A stretch of 64,000 nucleotides of DNA, taken from positions 808,591 to 872,590 of the forward strand of contig JXTC01000029.1 in assembly GCA_002914845.1 (NCBI GenBank). The letters are read 5' to 3'. The position numbers and the translations under genes were made by a program. The notes under the pieces were generated by a model that saw only the letters and a list, made by a program, of their open reading frames with translations, searched no databases and was not told the DNA's origin. The first letter of the stretch is position 1. Every line of letters starts with the position of its first letter. Positions 11,679 to 22,599 of this stretch are shown here, one piece after another. The stretch comes from Trema orientale. Lineage: Eukaryota; Streptophyta; Magnoliopsida; Rosales; Cannabaceae.

Positions 11679-11782
11679 AGATTATGACCAAATTTGTAAC
11701 ATTCTCGAAGATTAAAATCCAAAATAGGATAGATTATGAACAAATTTGTAACATTCTCGAAGATCAAAATCCAAAATAGGAT
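11679..11782. repeat. 52-bp tandem duplication
   Basis: Two near-identical units, 11679-11730 and 11731-11782, both starting AGATTATGA and ending AAAATAGGAT. They lie in AT-rich DNA that also holds scattered AAACGAC/GTCGTTT words (11300-12080), suggesting an old element. No gene. Confidence 0.75.
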
Positions 11783-12207
11783 CTTGGTTATTTTTCGAGC
11801 TTTGAAAAAAAAGTATTAAACCCAAACTTCTTAATAAAATTAAAAAAAAAAAAAAAAAAAAAAGCGCCAAGTCTTTATATCGTTTAGACTACAGTTTTAA
11901 AAGAAACAAACCAAGTCGTTTTCCCTTAAACGACATAAAATTTTGAAACGTTGAAGATGCGTCGGCTACAAATAGCGAAATGGTAATCTAGAAACGACAG
12001 CTTTCGACATCAACACAAAATGTCGTTTCGGAATAAACGACAAAGAAAAATTTAAGTAAAATTAAGTCTTTTCCATGTTAACGACGTGTCGTTTACTGAA
12101 GGCAACACGTTCCCAGAAGCAGAAAAACACTGCAGCCTCTTCAGAATTTCTGATTAAAGTCTCCATCTCTAACTCCGGTGACCCCAAAACTCTGCAACGG
12201 AACCTCC

Positions 12208-15200
12208 ATGACTCGCACCAAAACCTCACCGAAACCCCAAAACCACGAAACCCTAGTCCTCAAGTCTGCACTACTCTCAAGACTCCTCCTTCTGGCCTTA
12301 ATCCTCCTATGGCGAACCCTGCTGAGCCCCTACGACACCTCCGCAACCCTAAATCCCAATTGCTTATCGAACACCACCTCACCCTCTCCTAAGGAGCAGC
12401 TTATTTGGCCTTCAATGGCGTCCGCAATCGAATCCAGCATCGTCTGGGACGGCGTTTACTTCGTCCGCATCGCCCAGTGTGGCTATGAATACGAGCAGAC
12501 CTACGCCTTCATGCCACTCCTTCCAATTTGCATATCCTTCTTGTCACGGACAGGTCTGGTCAAATATTCGAGTTTGTGATTATACCCACTTGGGATTTTC
12601 GACTTTTTTTTCTTCAAATTATAAGCAATCTTGCTTAGTTACTCATTGTAGTTTAGCAATTCAGTTCATTTATTTAGGCCGTTTAGCCCCCTTTTTTCCA
12701 GTTTAGTTGATTTGAGTTGTTGTCATTGCAGTTAAACTTGCTTGTTTTGATTATACCCAGTTGAGATTTTCGACATTTTTATTCAAATTTTAAGCAATGT
12801 TGTTAAGTTATTTATTTATTAGGCCATAAACCCCTAAACTTGCAAGCAATGTTGTTTTCGTTGTGTTGAAATGGTGGTTTTGCTGTTTCAGTGTTTGCTC
12901 CACTGGTTCCAGTTATTGGTCAAAGAGCTGTGTTGGGCTTATCAGGCTATGTGATTAATAACATTGCTTTTGTGTTTGCGGCGGTTTATCTGTACCGGTT
13001 AGATATTATCACAACTGTTACCGTTTGTTTGTTTGATGAGAGTATAAGTGGCTTTACTTGCTTGTTCTGATGGTCTGTTCTTTCACTTGTCACTCTAATA
13101 GGCTTTCAGTTACTGTTTTGAAGGACCGTGATGCAGCACTCAGAGCTTCTCTCTTGTTTTGCTTCAATCCAGCTTCAATATTTTATTCCTCAATGTAGTA
13201 GTTTTTCTTTGTAATTTTTTTATTTTAAATTGATCAGTATATAGATTACAAGCTGAGATGTTTATTTCTTTGACTGCAGATATTCGGAGAGTCTATATGC
13301 TTTATTTTCAATTGGAGGATTATATCACTTAGTATCTGGAAAGAATAATATTGCCGTTCCTTGGCTTGCTCTCTCTGGATTTGCTAGGTCTAATGGAGTG
13401 ATTAATGCAGGCTATATCTGTTTTCAAACCATGCATCAGGCTTATAATGCTATACTGAGAAAGAGTGCTTTTGTAAGTATTATCTGCATCTTCGATGCTT
13501 ATTTGAGGAGATCAATTAGACTGGATTTATGTTGCATTTTGCATTTTTGCCATTGTAGTACAACTGTTTTACTTAATACCTTTAAACCTCTAAGTAATTC
13601 GTTGCAATTTCAGATGTTTCTGCTTGCTTCTTCATCCAATAGACTTCCTTGTCATAACTGGGAATTTCGGAGTTCATATGAAATCACTACAGTTCAGTAT
13701 AATTGGCTTAAGTCGATTAGTACATAAAATTTTAAGTGATCTCTGCTCCACAGCCAAGATCTTAAGTGTAGTCAACAGTGTGTGATTATTTATATCGTCT
13801 CACGATGAAATAGTCTCACCATAATTTTTATGGTCTGTGTCAGCTGACCTTGCAGGTTCTTGCTGGGGGAGCTTTGCGTTGTATATTTATTTTTGCCCCA
13901 TTTTTGGCATTTCAAGCGTATGGATACTACAATATCTGTCTAGGACATTCTCCTGATAAAATGAGGCCATGGTGCAAAGCAAGGGTGCCTTTGCTATACA
14001 ATTATATTCAAAGTCATTATTGGTAATTTTATCTTTTTTAACTATGGATAGTCAATATGATGTAATTCTTGTAAGATTATTTTCTCACTATTGATGGCTA
14101 TTATTATTTTTCGTCATTTTATTGTGTAGAATGGTTTAATTGGATAGCCCTAGCTCAGTTGAATAGTTGCTGTTAGTGAAAAACTGTATAATGACTGGAC
14201 ATACAAGTTGAGGTTCTATTTCAGTTGTTTTAGTTAATATCGCATGGCCGACGGACTAGCCCCATCTACATATATAGAGTTTTCTTTTGTGCAACCTTGT
14301 TAAATAGAAAGAGAAGATTAATGTACTATCTTATTAATGGTTATCTTTTCCTTTTTCCTTTTTTTTTTCCCTTGGTCAATGAATAACAGGGGAGTAGGCT
14401 TCTTGCGATACTTTCAGCTAAAACAGTTGCCAAATTTTCTACTTGCATCCCCCATTTTATCACTTGCAATTTGCTCACTTGTGCATTATGCAAAATCAGA
14501 GCCTGAGAAGTTTTTCTCTTTGGGTTTTCGTGCTTCTACCAAAGAGAAGAATTTTGCACCAGTTTTTTTCATTCCAGGCACAGTTCTGAGAGCAAACATC
14601 ACTCAGACTATTGGGAAAGCCTCTGAGAAAATACAGGGTATTACTTTCAATCAGAAATTGGTTTGTGATTAATCATTTGATATTTTTTTATCTTCTTTGC
14701 TTGTATGATAAAATCCCTCATCGTGAATTATTGCTACTTGAGTCATCGGTGGAGTTTTCAGTAAGACGTTACCTTGTGGATCATTGCCTATTCATAAAGT
14801 GTATATGGAGCATAACTTCATTTGTCCAATAAACACTCTCATCTACTTTTCCTTTTCTGTCACATCTCTCTTTGTGAGGTAACATCTGCTTCAACGCCTT
14901 GGATATACGCATGCGAGGCGTCGAACATGGTTTCTACCAGTTTCTGGGTTCAATTTTGTGGCAACCACTTGATGCTTCTTTTTTTCCTTGTAGAAAAAGG
15001 CAATCTAAGACCAAAGAAGCAATTGACAAAAGAAGAGGCTCCTGCTCTGCTCTCAGAATCCTCAGACAAAATAGGATACTTGTCTGTGTTTGTTCTTCCG
15101 TTTATCCTGCATTTGGGAGTTCTGGCGGCTACAGCATTTTTCGTCATGCATGTGCAGGTTTGTGCCCCTTGTATTTGTCCTCAATTTACTAAATATTGTC

Positions 15201-15457
15201 TGAATGAGAATTTCGAGTATGTAATTTCTCTTTGTTATATTTAAGACTGTGATAAGTTCGGATCGTGTCTTCTGACAATTACCATTTGACAGGTTGCTAC
15301 TCGTTTCTTATCTTCGAGCCCTCCTCTTTATTGGTTTGCTTCGTATTTAATAAGATCTCCAGTTTACCGGCGATGGGGATATTTGATCTGGGCATACTCT
15401 GCATCCTATATTCTTCTTGGAAGTTTGCTGTTTTCTAACTTCTACCCTTTTACGTGA
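12208..15457 (+). CDS. PIGV: GPI mannosyltransferase 2 (PIG-V)
   Basis: Transfers the second mannose (alpha-1,6) onto the GPI-anchor precursor in the ER lumen (GT76 family). Exons: 12208-12553, 12892-12997, 13102-13194, 13280-13472, 13856-14022, 14390-14637, 14994-15157 and 15293-15457. All phases join and give 493 aa, the usual length for plant PIG-V. An N-terminal membrane segment (SRLLLLALILLW) is followed by the family's luminal signature WDGVYF-IAQCGYEYEQ-AFMPLLP, containing the probable catalytic Asp. Further hydrophobic spans and the blocks YSESLYALFSIGGL, ARSNGVINAGY, GGALRC and YNYIQSHYWGVGFLRYF match family landmarks. The end is LFSNFYPFT-stop. The start was taken at ATG 12208; the frame stays open about 30 nt further upstream but without an ATG. 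The long gene-poor flank upstream (8.8-12.2 kb) is transposon-rich. Confidence 0.92.
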
Positions 15458-16554
15458 TAATAATACGCACTATCAGCTGATAGGAGCTTCTCTCTTGAAG
15501 GGTTAGACTAGTCTGACTGGTGTTATTCCCTTAGTTGCTCACTCAGGAGACACATTGGGTGGCTCAGTGGCTCTCGGATGAAGACTCAGTGGAGATCCAA
15601 CTTGACTCAAAGCTAAATTTTTGTAACAACCAAGGGGCGTGGATACCAATTCTTATTCATTTCAATTCTTAATTTTGAAAGGGCAGTCAAACAAAACCAG
15701 TCCTAAGCAGTAAGCAGTTTTTATGAGGGAGGGACTTGTTTTGAACAAAACTGGGGTCGAGTTTATATGAACAGAACAGAGCAGAACGGATTCAGTTTAT
15801 GTATTGAACATAATTTTGACTCCGTGGAAACATTTATTTTTTTGTCTTTATATATATGAATTTAAAGCAAATTTTTTCTGATGCCAGATTAATAAATATA
15901 CCATTAATTTTTCACATCTTCCTCTGTTTTTCAGAAGTAAAAACTATCCTAAATGAGCACTATATTACTGTCTATAGACTCTATAAGTTGCTATTCGTTC
16001 TTTTTTTTTTTCTTTCAATTTTTCCATTATTTTTAACTTTTTTTTTTTTTTTTTTCCTTTTTTCCCCTTAAATTTTATACTTTAGTAGTAGATTAGTTTT
16101 TATACTGAGTAAATTAGTTTATACATATCATTTATCTACAAAAACTAAAAAAATGGGACATGTAATGTCAAAATCAGCCATTTTTGATGAAGTATATCAA
16201 TTTTAATGAAGTATGTTAGTTCTGAATTTTTTTTATGAGTAGTTTAAAAATTGTTATGGCTTCTAAAAAAAGAAAAACTGCTATGAATAATTTTTGAAAA
16301 TATGTATTTTATTTTATTTTTATTAACATGGTGAAGTTTTGATAATTTAGTTTTAGGTTTGCATGATTTTGATTTTGGTAACAGTTAAGTGTTTTTTTTT
16401 GTCAAAAATTTCCTCATATTTTATTTATTTTTATTTTTGAATAAAATTCCCTCATATTTTATGATTACATCAAATAATGACATATGAAGGTTACTTATAA
16501 CAAAAAAGAAAAAAAAAAAAGAGAAAAGAAATGTTTATATAATATATCCCTAAT
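15458..16554. other. Intergenic; PIG-V 3' flank and AT-rich DNA
   Basis: About 15458-15850 is probably the PIG-V 3' UTR region. The rest is AT-rich with long T tracts (about 16000-16060). No gene seen. Confidence 0.45.
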
Positions 16555-17060
16555 ATTTTCACACGGGTCATTATCAATTTTGACCATTTTTTAATACATG
16601 TGTTGAAAAAAGAGACAACTTATAATTCATTTACAAAAATAGGATTTTATTATCATGTTATTTAATGAAAATTTCGAAATTTCAATACTATCCCTAACTC
16701 AATCCTAGTCGAAAATTTTCGACGAAGTCAAAAATAAAGAAGGCAGAGTTGGGAAGGCAACCGACCATATACTATTAGGTCGAAAATATTCAACTACGAT
16801 AGAATACTGGTCGAAAGTTTTCGACCGGTGGTTTTGAAATTTTTTAGCCGCCGATTGAAAATCGAGTGAAATCGCCGCCAGAGTCAGGATCGGGAAAATC
16901 AGTGGTAGCAGAAGTAGTTTGAAATTTGTAAGAGTTAGGAAATAAATAATCCAAGTAATTTTATATATATAATATTACAATATAAATTAGTTTTGAAAAT
17001 ACTTACAAGTAAATCCTTTTTTTCATCTCATCGTGAGAGCTTAGTTGAGCCTCTTGGCGC
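16555..17060. repeat. Dispersed repeat with TCGA palindromes, copy 1 (short form)
   Basis: Aligns by eye with 56285-56950 along its length: ATTATCAATTTTGACCA, then ATACATGTG-TGAAAAAAG, then the palindrome GTCGAAAATTTTCGAC (16708-16723), a GGCxxxGTTGGGAAG segment, GACCGGTGG, and a tail with AAGTAATTTTA-ATAT and TTTTCATC. No coding. This copy has fewer TCGA motifs than copy 2. Confidence 0.65.
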
Positions 17061-17594
17061 AAATTCCCAAGTTTTAATCGCCACTGAAAAAGATTCGTGT
17101 GTGTGTGTGTTAGGAAGCATACGACGTCGTTTTGGATATTATCGGAAGAAAAGGAAAAAGAAGAAGTGTCCGCGGTGACCTACTGGTAGTGGGTAGTGGT
17201 GGTGGTACACGCATAGAGCGGCCTCTCCTCTCTCCTCTCTCCTCTCTCCTCTCTTCTGTCCGATAAGCCCGCCAAGTGGAGTGGAAGGAAGCATTAGGGC
17301 GCCAGCTTAACACTCTCTCACTCCTTTCTATTCAAACAACTTTCCATCATTTATTATTTTCTCAGGTTCAGTATTAACCGTCCTCCTCCTTTGCCCCCTT
17401 TTCATTTGCTTATCTATATATATATATATACATATATTGGAAAAGAAGCGTTACGCATTACAACCTCCTCTCTCTTTCGGTTTGATTAAATTTTCTTTCT
17501 AAGATCTCGACTACTTGAGCTTAAATTTAATTTTTATTTTTTTCGTAATTACAGAAGAGACGATTTCTTTCTCTTGTGATTCTGGCTGCGTTTC
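17061..17594 (+). promoter_or_regulatory. CBP20 promoter and 5' leader region
   Basis: A GC-richer stretch with a TCTCC/CTCTC tract at about 17221-17258, typical of plant core promoters and leaders, followed by pyrimidine-rich sequence. A TATATATA run lies at 17415-17430. The exact start site cannot be placed. Confidence 0.4.
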
Positions 17595-17857
17595 GTAAGG
17601 GTTCCCCTCAACTCTTACCTCATACTTTTTTCCTTTTTATTAAATTTTCTTGACTAGACTATTGTTTTCATTTTTTTTTTTTTTTTTTTTTTGTTCTTTT
17701 CCATCCAAATTGACTGCTGCTTCTAACAAATTATTCAAATTCATTATCTGGCGAAGTGTTAATTTTGGTCTACAGATTGGTAGATTATTGCACATTCTGA
17801 AGGATTGATTTTGATTTTTTTTTTTTTTTTTTTTTCTTTTGGGGAATTTTGTTACAG
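17595..17857 (+). other. CBP20: Probable 5' UTR intron of CBP20
   Basis: Donor GTAAGG at 17595, long T tracts, and acceptor TTGTTACAG ending at 17857, seven bases before the ATG at 17864. This leader intron explains the lack of any coding between promoter and start. Confidence 0.55.
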
Positions 17858-17863
17858 AACCTG

Positions 17864-20800
17864 ATGGCTTCTTTATTCAAGGTAAGATTTTTGCCCTGGT
17901 TCTACTCTTTTCTGGTCAAAACAATAATATTGCAATGTGATAGATTTGGTTGTACACAGCTATAAAACTGTGATACAGAAGAGTTTTTTAGCCAACTTTT
18001 CTTTTTGAGAATCAGATAAAGGGTATTTTACGGTTTCCGGAAGAAAGATATGCTTGTTGTAGTAATAATGACGTATAGTATCTCATGTTGGGAGTGTTTT
18101 GAGGAAATTTTTGCTATTATATACGATATTATACAATTTTATTATTTTCTGTAGTTAGTTATTTTTCTTTCTTGTTAATTTTGTCTTAGGATCCATCCAA
18201 GCTTTCGGCATATCGGGATAGAAGGTTTCCTGGCTCACAAGAGGATTTTGAACAAGCACTTCAGTCGTCAAATACTGTTTATGTCGGGAATATGTCGTTT
18301 TACACAACAGAAGAGCAAATTTATGAGCTTTTCACCCGTGCCGGAGAAATTAAGAAGATAATTATGGGTTTGGATAAGAATACAAAAACACCTTGTGGTT
18401 TTTGTTTTGTGATGTAAGGCCTATTCTTCTTAAACACCTTTGGGATAACTATAAATATATTTTGTTTGTGTTTTTCTTTCGTGTTTTATCATTTATGTGC
18501 CAATATGCTTGTAATTTCGACAGCATTGGTAGGACTATAATTTTAGTGCCGTGGGGTCCCTATGCTTTAATATGTACACTGGTTTTTTTTTTTTAATTTT
18601 ATTTTGAAGCTGCGCTTAATGTATACCTCTTATTCTATTTACAAATTACAACAGTACTTGCTGCAGTTGATTAACATCTCTTAGTTTATAACAGATACTA
18701 TTCTCGAGAGGATACGGAGGATGCTGTGAAATATATTAGTGGGACAATTCTTGATGATCGTCCTATTCGTGTGGATTTCGACTGGGGATTCCAAGAAGGC
18801 AGGCAATGGGGCCGAGGTCGAAGTGGTGGACAGGTGAACCATTATTCGTGCTTTCATGTATTAACCAAATACCATCCTTATACCTGTCTTCATTTAGTTT
18901 TCCTTTATTTATTTTGCAGGTGCGTGATGAATATCGTACTGACTACGATCCTGATATCCTTTTAAATTTATATATTAGAAAGTGTCTATATCATAGTTTT
19001 ATGTTATTTCCTTGGGATCAAAAGGCTCTACTTTGATTAATTAGCAATCTACACTGGGTTCATCCTAGAAATTGTACGTGTCTGTTATCGCATTCAATTG
19101 CCATGGAGTGGATCTGTTTCGTATGATTATGTAAGAAGTAGTTGCAATAGAGTATAGTTGAAGTAAGCTTGATAGTCCAGGGATTGTTGAGGAGATTAAC
19201 TTGAGTTTTAGGCCATATGGGTGGATAGGTACATTGATAAAGTATAAGGTATACTGTCTTTTGAATTAGAAGGGAGATTTCTCTGGACTCCATGGAATAG
19301 GTGATGTATAAAATAAATCTTTTGATGTGATCGTGTGAGCTAATGGACTTGAAGTTAAGGACAATGATAGTCCAGGGATTGTTGAGGAGATTAACTTGAG
19401 TTTTAGGCCATATGGGTGGATAGGTACGTTGTTAAAGTATAAGGTATACTGTCTTTTGAATTAGAAGGGCGATTTCTCTGGACTCCATGGAATAGGTGAT
19501 GTATAAAATAAATCTTTTGATGGGATCGTGTGAGCTAATGGACTTGAAGTTAAGGACAATGATTGAAGGATATAGGCTTTTCCTGGAATTCACAATTGGT
19601 ACACAGTTGAGGTGCACAATTGTAAAGCCATCTTCATCCTGCTATTTAGTACTTTGGTGCTATTATCAACAGACTCTGGCTGCTTTACCTTACCTAGTAT
19701 CATGGGCTTTTATAGCAGAAACAAGTTCGATTCTCTATCCCTTATTAGAATTCGAGTTTTGATATGATACATAGTTAACTGATGAAATGAGCTAAATGTT
19801 GTTTTTTCGTATCTGATTGTTACATTTATCTATAGATTTCAGTAGTTTTAATTTTTTTCCCCCCAATTAAATTCAAAAACAGTTATCAGTTAGGGTCTTA
19901 TGTGTTTGGAATTTGGATAGTGTGTGTATATATGTGTATATATATATATATGGAGTTGTCTTGTTACTTGCAGAAAATGGTGTATATATGGAACTCATAT
20001 TTTAGTTGTCGTATTATAATTTATATGTTCCTTCTAATTGGTTTGTGGTGTCTTTTGTTGATTATTTTCGACTTTTTTTTTTCTCGGGTGGGGGGGGGAA
20101 TGAAAATTGCCTATTTTAATTGTGAGTTGAAAAACCTCCTCTTTAGTTTCCTTAATATGTTATACGTAGAGGCGGTTATGGAAAATTAGTTCAGAGAGAA
20201 TTGGAAGCTCAGAGGCAGCTTGTAGATTATGGAGCTGGATCATTGGGCTCTTTCCCACCAGTCATGCCGCCTCACTGTAAGTTGCCGGGAACTTTTTATC
20301 ATATGGATTCATTGCTCATGTGTCATGCCTGTAATTCAAACCTTAAAAATTTGGCTTATATAATAGAACTAAAGCTTTTGAAGCAGTAGGCACTGCTGCA
20401 AGTTTATCATGATTTTTTTTATGCGGTGATTTGTTTAAGTCACATCAAGATGCTGGTTTGTAGGATCAGGCGTCCCAATTTTTACACATTCACTCTCCTT
20501 AGGGACTCGTGCGCTTAATTTTCTTGATATATGGAATTTCGTGGGTGAATTATTTTTCCTTTTCATCAGAAAGATAAATATGAATGTGTCTTTACTTTTA
20601 CAGAAAGGTTTTCGTTTAAGTTAAAAAGTCCAATTTGTTACAAAGACCAATTGATGTGAACTTGGGAAGTTCTATTTAATTATGGTGTGTACCCCATTAT
20701 AGCTTATCCTCTCCTTTAAATTTAAGATTGTTGTCAATGACATTGGCTTTGCTCATAACTTTCCTACACCCAATTATTTAACTTGGTTTAGGGTAATGTT

Positions 20801-21793
20801 GGGAATAACTATTTTTTACGGTTAACTTATTTGAACAACCTATCCAGTTTTGCATGGTTGAACAACCAATAGAAGTTGTGAGCTAATTTGTGATTTTCAT
20901 TTTTCAAGAACTTTAAAATGTACAAGTTCAAAATCTATTATGTAGTTGTGATTTCACCAGCTTACCTTTAACTCCTGCAGATGGTAGACATGGTGGAAGT
21001 CATGGTCACGGGGGTTCTTATCGACATGGCAGAGGTATTTCTTTAGAAAGCATTTCTGTAATCGGACAAACCTGCTTTTCATGTTTTTGGTGTTTGTGAA
21101 TTTATTTGATTAATGTTTCTTCGTGAAAGCAGATTATAATCGGAAACGATACCGAGATGATGATCGCCGTTATGAGAGCTCCAAGAGACACTCAGACCAT
21201 GAATCAAGGAAGAACTCTGATCACGAATCCCGACCGGTAATGTCTAATGTATCCTTGATCTTTATTTCCTCATCAACTATCTCTTAATTATGAACCATCA
21301 TTACCAACCTTCTGGGAATTGCTTCGTCCTCTAGTCACGTGAAGTGCTTATTTGTTAAATGGTGGCGCACCGCAAATAAATTAGTGCATACATATATATA
21401 TATATTTATATATTTGTGTGTATCTATATGTATATGCCAAAAGAGGATGGTGACCAACCATATGTCGAATTTGTTAAAGTTGCTAAGGTTGTAACATTAA
21501 TATCTAGAAAACGCCAAAGTCGCTATGGTTGATAACATTAATATGTAGAAAATGCCTAGTGTCAATGTTGACTAAGCCATTTCAAGGATCGGGTTAAGAC
21601 ATGATCCAGGTAGAGGAGAGTTTTCAAAAGTTTTCCACTCACTTTGATGCGTCTGCCACTTTTCCTTTTCCCCGTTTTAAGAAATTGTTAGCTTACTTTA
21701 AATTGTTTGTTTCAACAGGAGAAGAATCCGAGGTTTCGTGAGAGTGGTGACTCTGATGACGAAGAGGAGGATGATGGAAAGCGACGAACGTAG
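17864..21793 (+). CDS. CBP20: Nuclear cap-binding protein subunit 2 (CBP20)
   Basis: Binds the m7G cap of nascent RNA together with CBP80; acts in splicing, miRNA processing and export in the nucleus. Exons: 17864-17881, 18190-18413, 18695-18833, 18920-18953, 20166-20276, 20981-21034, 21133-21236 and 21719-21793. All phases join for 252 aa. One RRM lies at about residues 33-110, with RNP2 VYVGNMSF and RNP1 CGFCFV. The family segment after it ([20 protein letters not shown], then [19 protein letters not shown]) is intact. The C-tail is Gly/His then Arg/Asp-rich ([11 protein letters not shown], a likely NLS) and ends in an acidic run. The junction after exon 4 (DYDPG) is a U12-type AT-AC intron, annotated separately. 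CBP20 is convergent with DCAF13. Confidence 0.95.
18954..20165 (+). other. CBP20: U12-type AT-AC intron of CBP20
   Basis: The intron starts ATATCCTTTT (18954), the canonical U12 donor, and ends TTATAC at 20165. TTTCCTTAATAT at about 20147-20158 matches the U12 branch consensus TTCCTTAAY, with the likely branch A about 11 nt from the exon. Only this AT-AC pairing restores DPGRGGYG; a GT-AG reading of the nearby ACGTAG would not keep the frame. The intron contains a 195-bp tandem duplication. Confidence 0.9.
19171..19560. repeat. 195-bp tandem duplication inside the U12 intron
   Basis: Unit 1 is 19171-19365 and unit 2 is 19366-19560. Both start GATAGTCCAGGGATTGTTGA and run through ATGGACTTGAAGTTAAGGA, with only a handful of substitutions (for example ACATTGATAAAG against ACGTTGTTAAAG), so the event is fairly recent. 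Confidence 0.9.
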
Positions 21794-22599
21794 CAAGATT
21801 CACTGTAATCTCACCAACTTAAAAGACATCAATTTTTGTCTCCATTTTCATAGTTTAGTTTGTGCATTTGATCGTGTTAGAGTAAACAAGCGATTAACTG
21901 AGACTATAAATTTGTATGTCTTAAACAACTTATTGTATGCCAAATGACCCAAATAGGATTTTCCTTTCCTTGTTCATGGTTTCCAAATTGTTAGTTTTCA
22001 ATTTAATTTTCAGAAATCCAAGCACTTGAAAGCAGAAAGTTCCCACTCATTTTTCGAAGAGACGCATCTGAAATGACATTGTCGGCCTCCTATTTTGCCT
22101 CGAATTATTACAGCTACCAGGGACACCATGACAATTGAAGATCGTTCAAATTCTAAAGATGCAGGTCATATAATTAGTCCAAAACCCGCCATCGTTTCGG
22201 AAATACGAACGGAAAGTCGGTCTAAATTGGAGATATCATCAATCGAACAAATGAAAACAAAATGATCACATTAACCAATCTGAACTTAGTATAAACTACA
22301 AAATTGGAACTCAAAGAGGCCAAACGAGACCAAAATTATCACAATAAGTTTAAACGATCAAAATAAGTTTCGTTTAAACTACAAAATTGGGATTAAAGGG
22401 GCCAAGCTAGACCCTTGTATTTGACTCACAGCTACAACAAAGCCAGGTTCTTTGCTGACTCCTATTCTGGCTTTCCTATCCTTGCAACCTCTTCAATCAG
22501 CTTCCTCTATGGCCTTTGGAGAAGTATTCGATGGACCAAATGGGCTTAATCTCTCGCTTTATACCAAAGAGAAGCCCCCAAAAAGATCATTCATGCTTA
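21794..22599. other. Convergent 3' flanks of CBP20 and DCAF13
   Basis: Holds the 3' UTRs of both genes. A repeated AACTACAAAATTGG word (22296 and 22378 areas) is the only structure seen. No gene. Confidence 0.5.

Noticed and set aside
13398..13727. 109-codon frame extending past PIG-V exon 4
   Set aside because: Exon 4 ends at 13472 with a good GTAAGT donor; the extension is intron.
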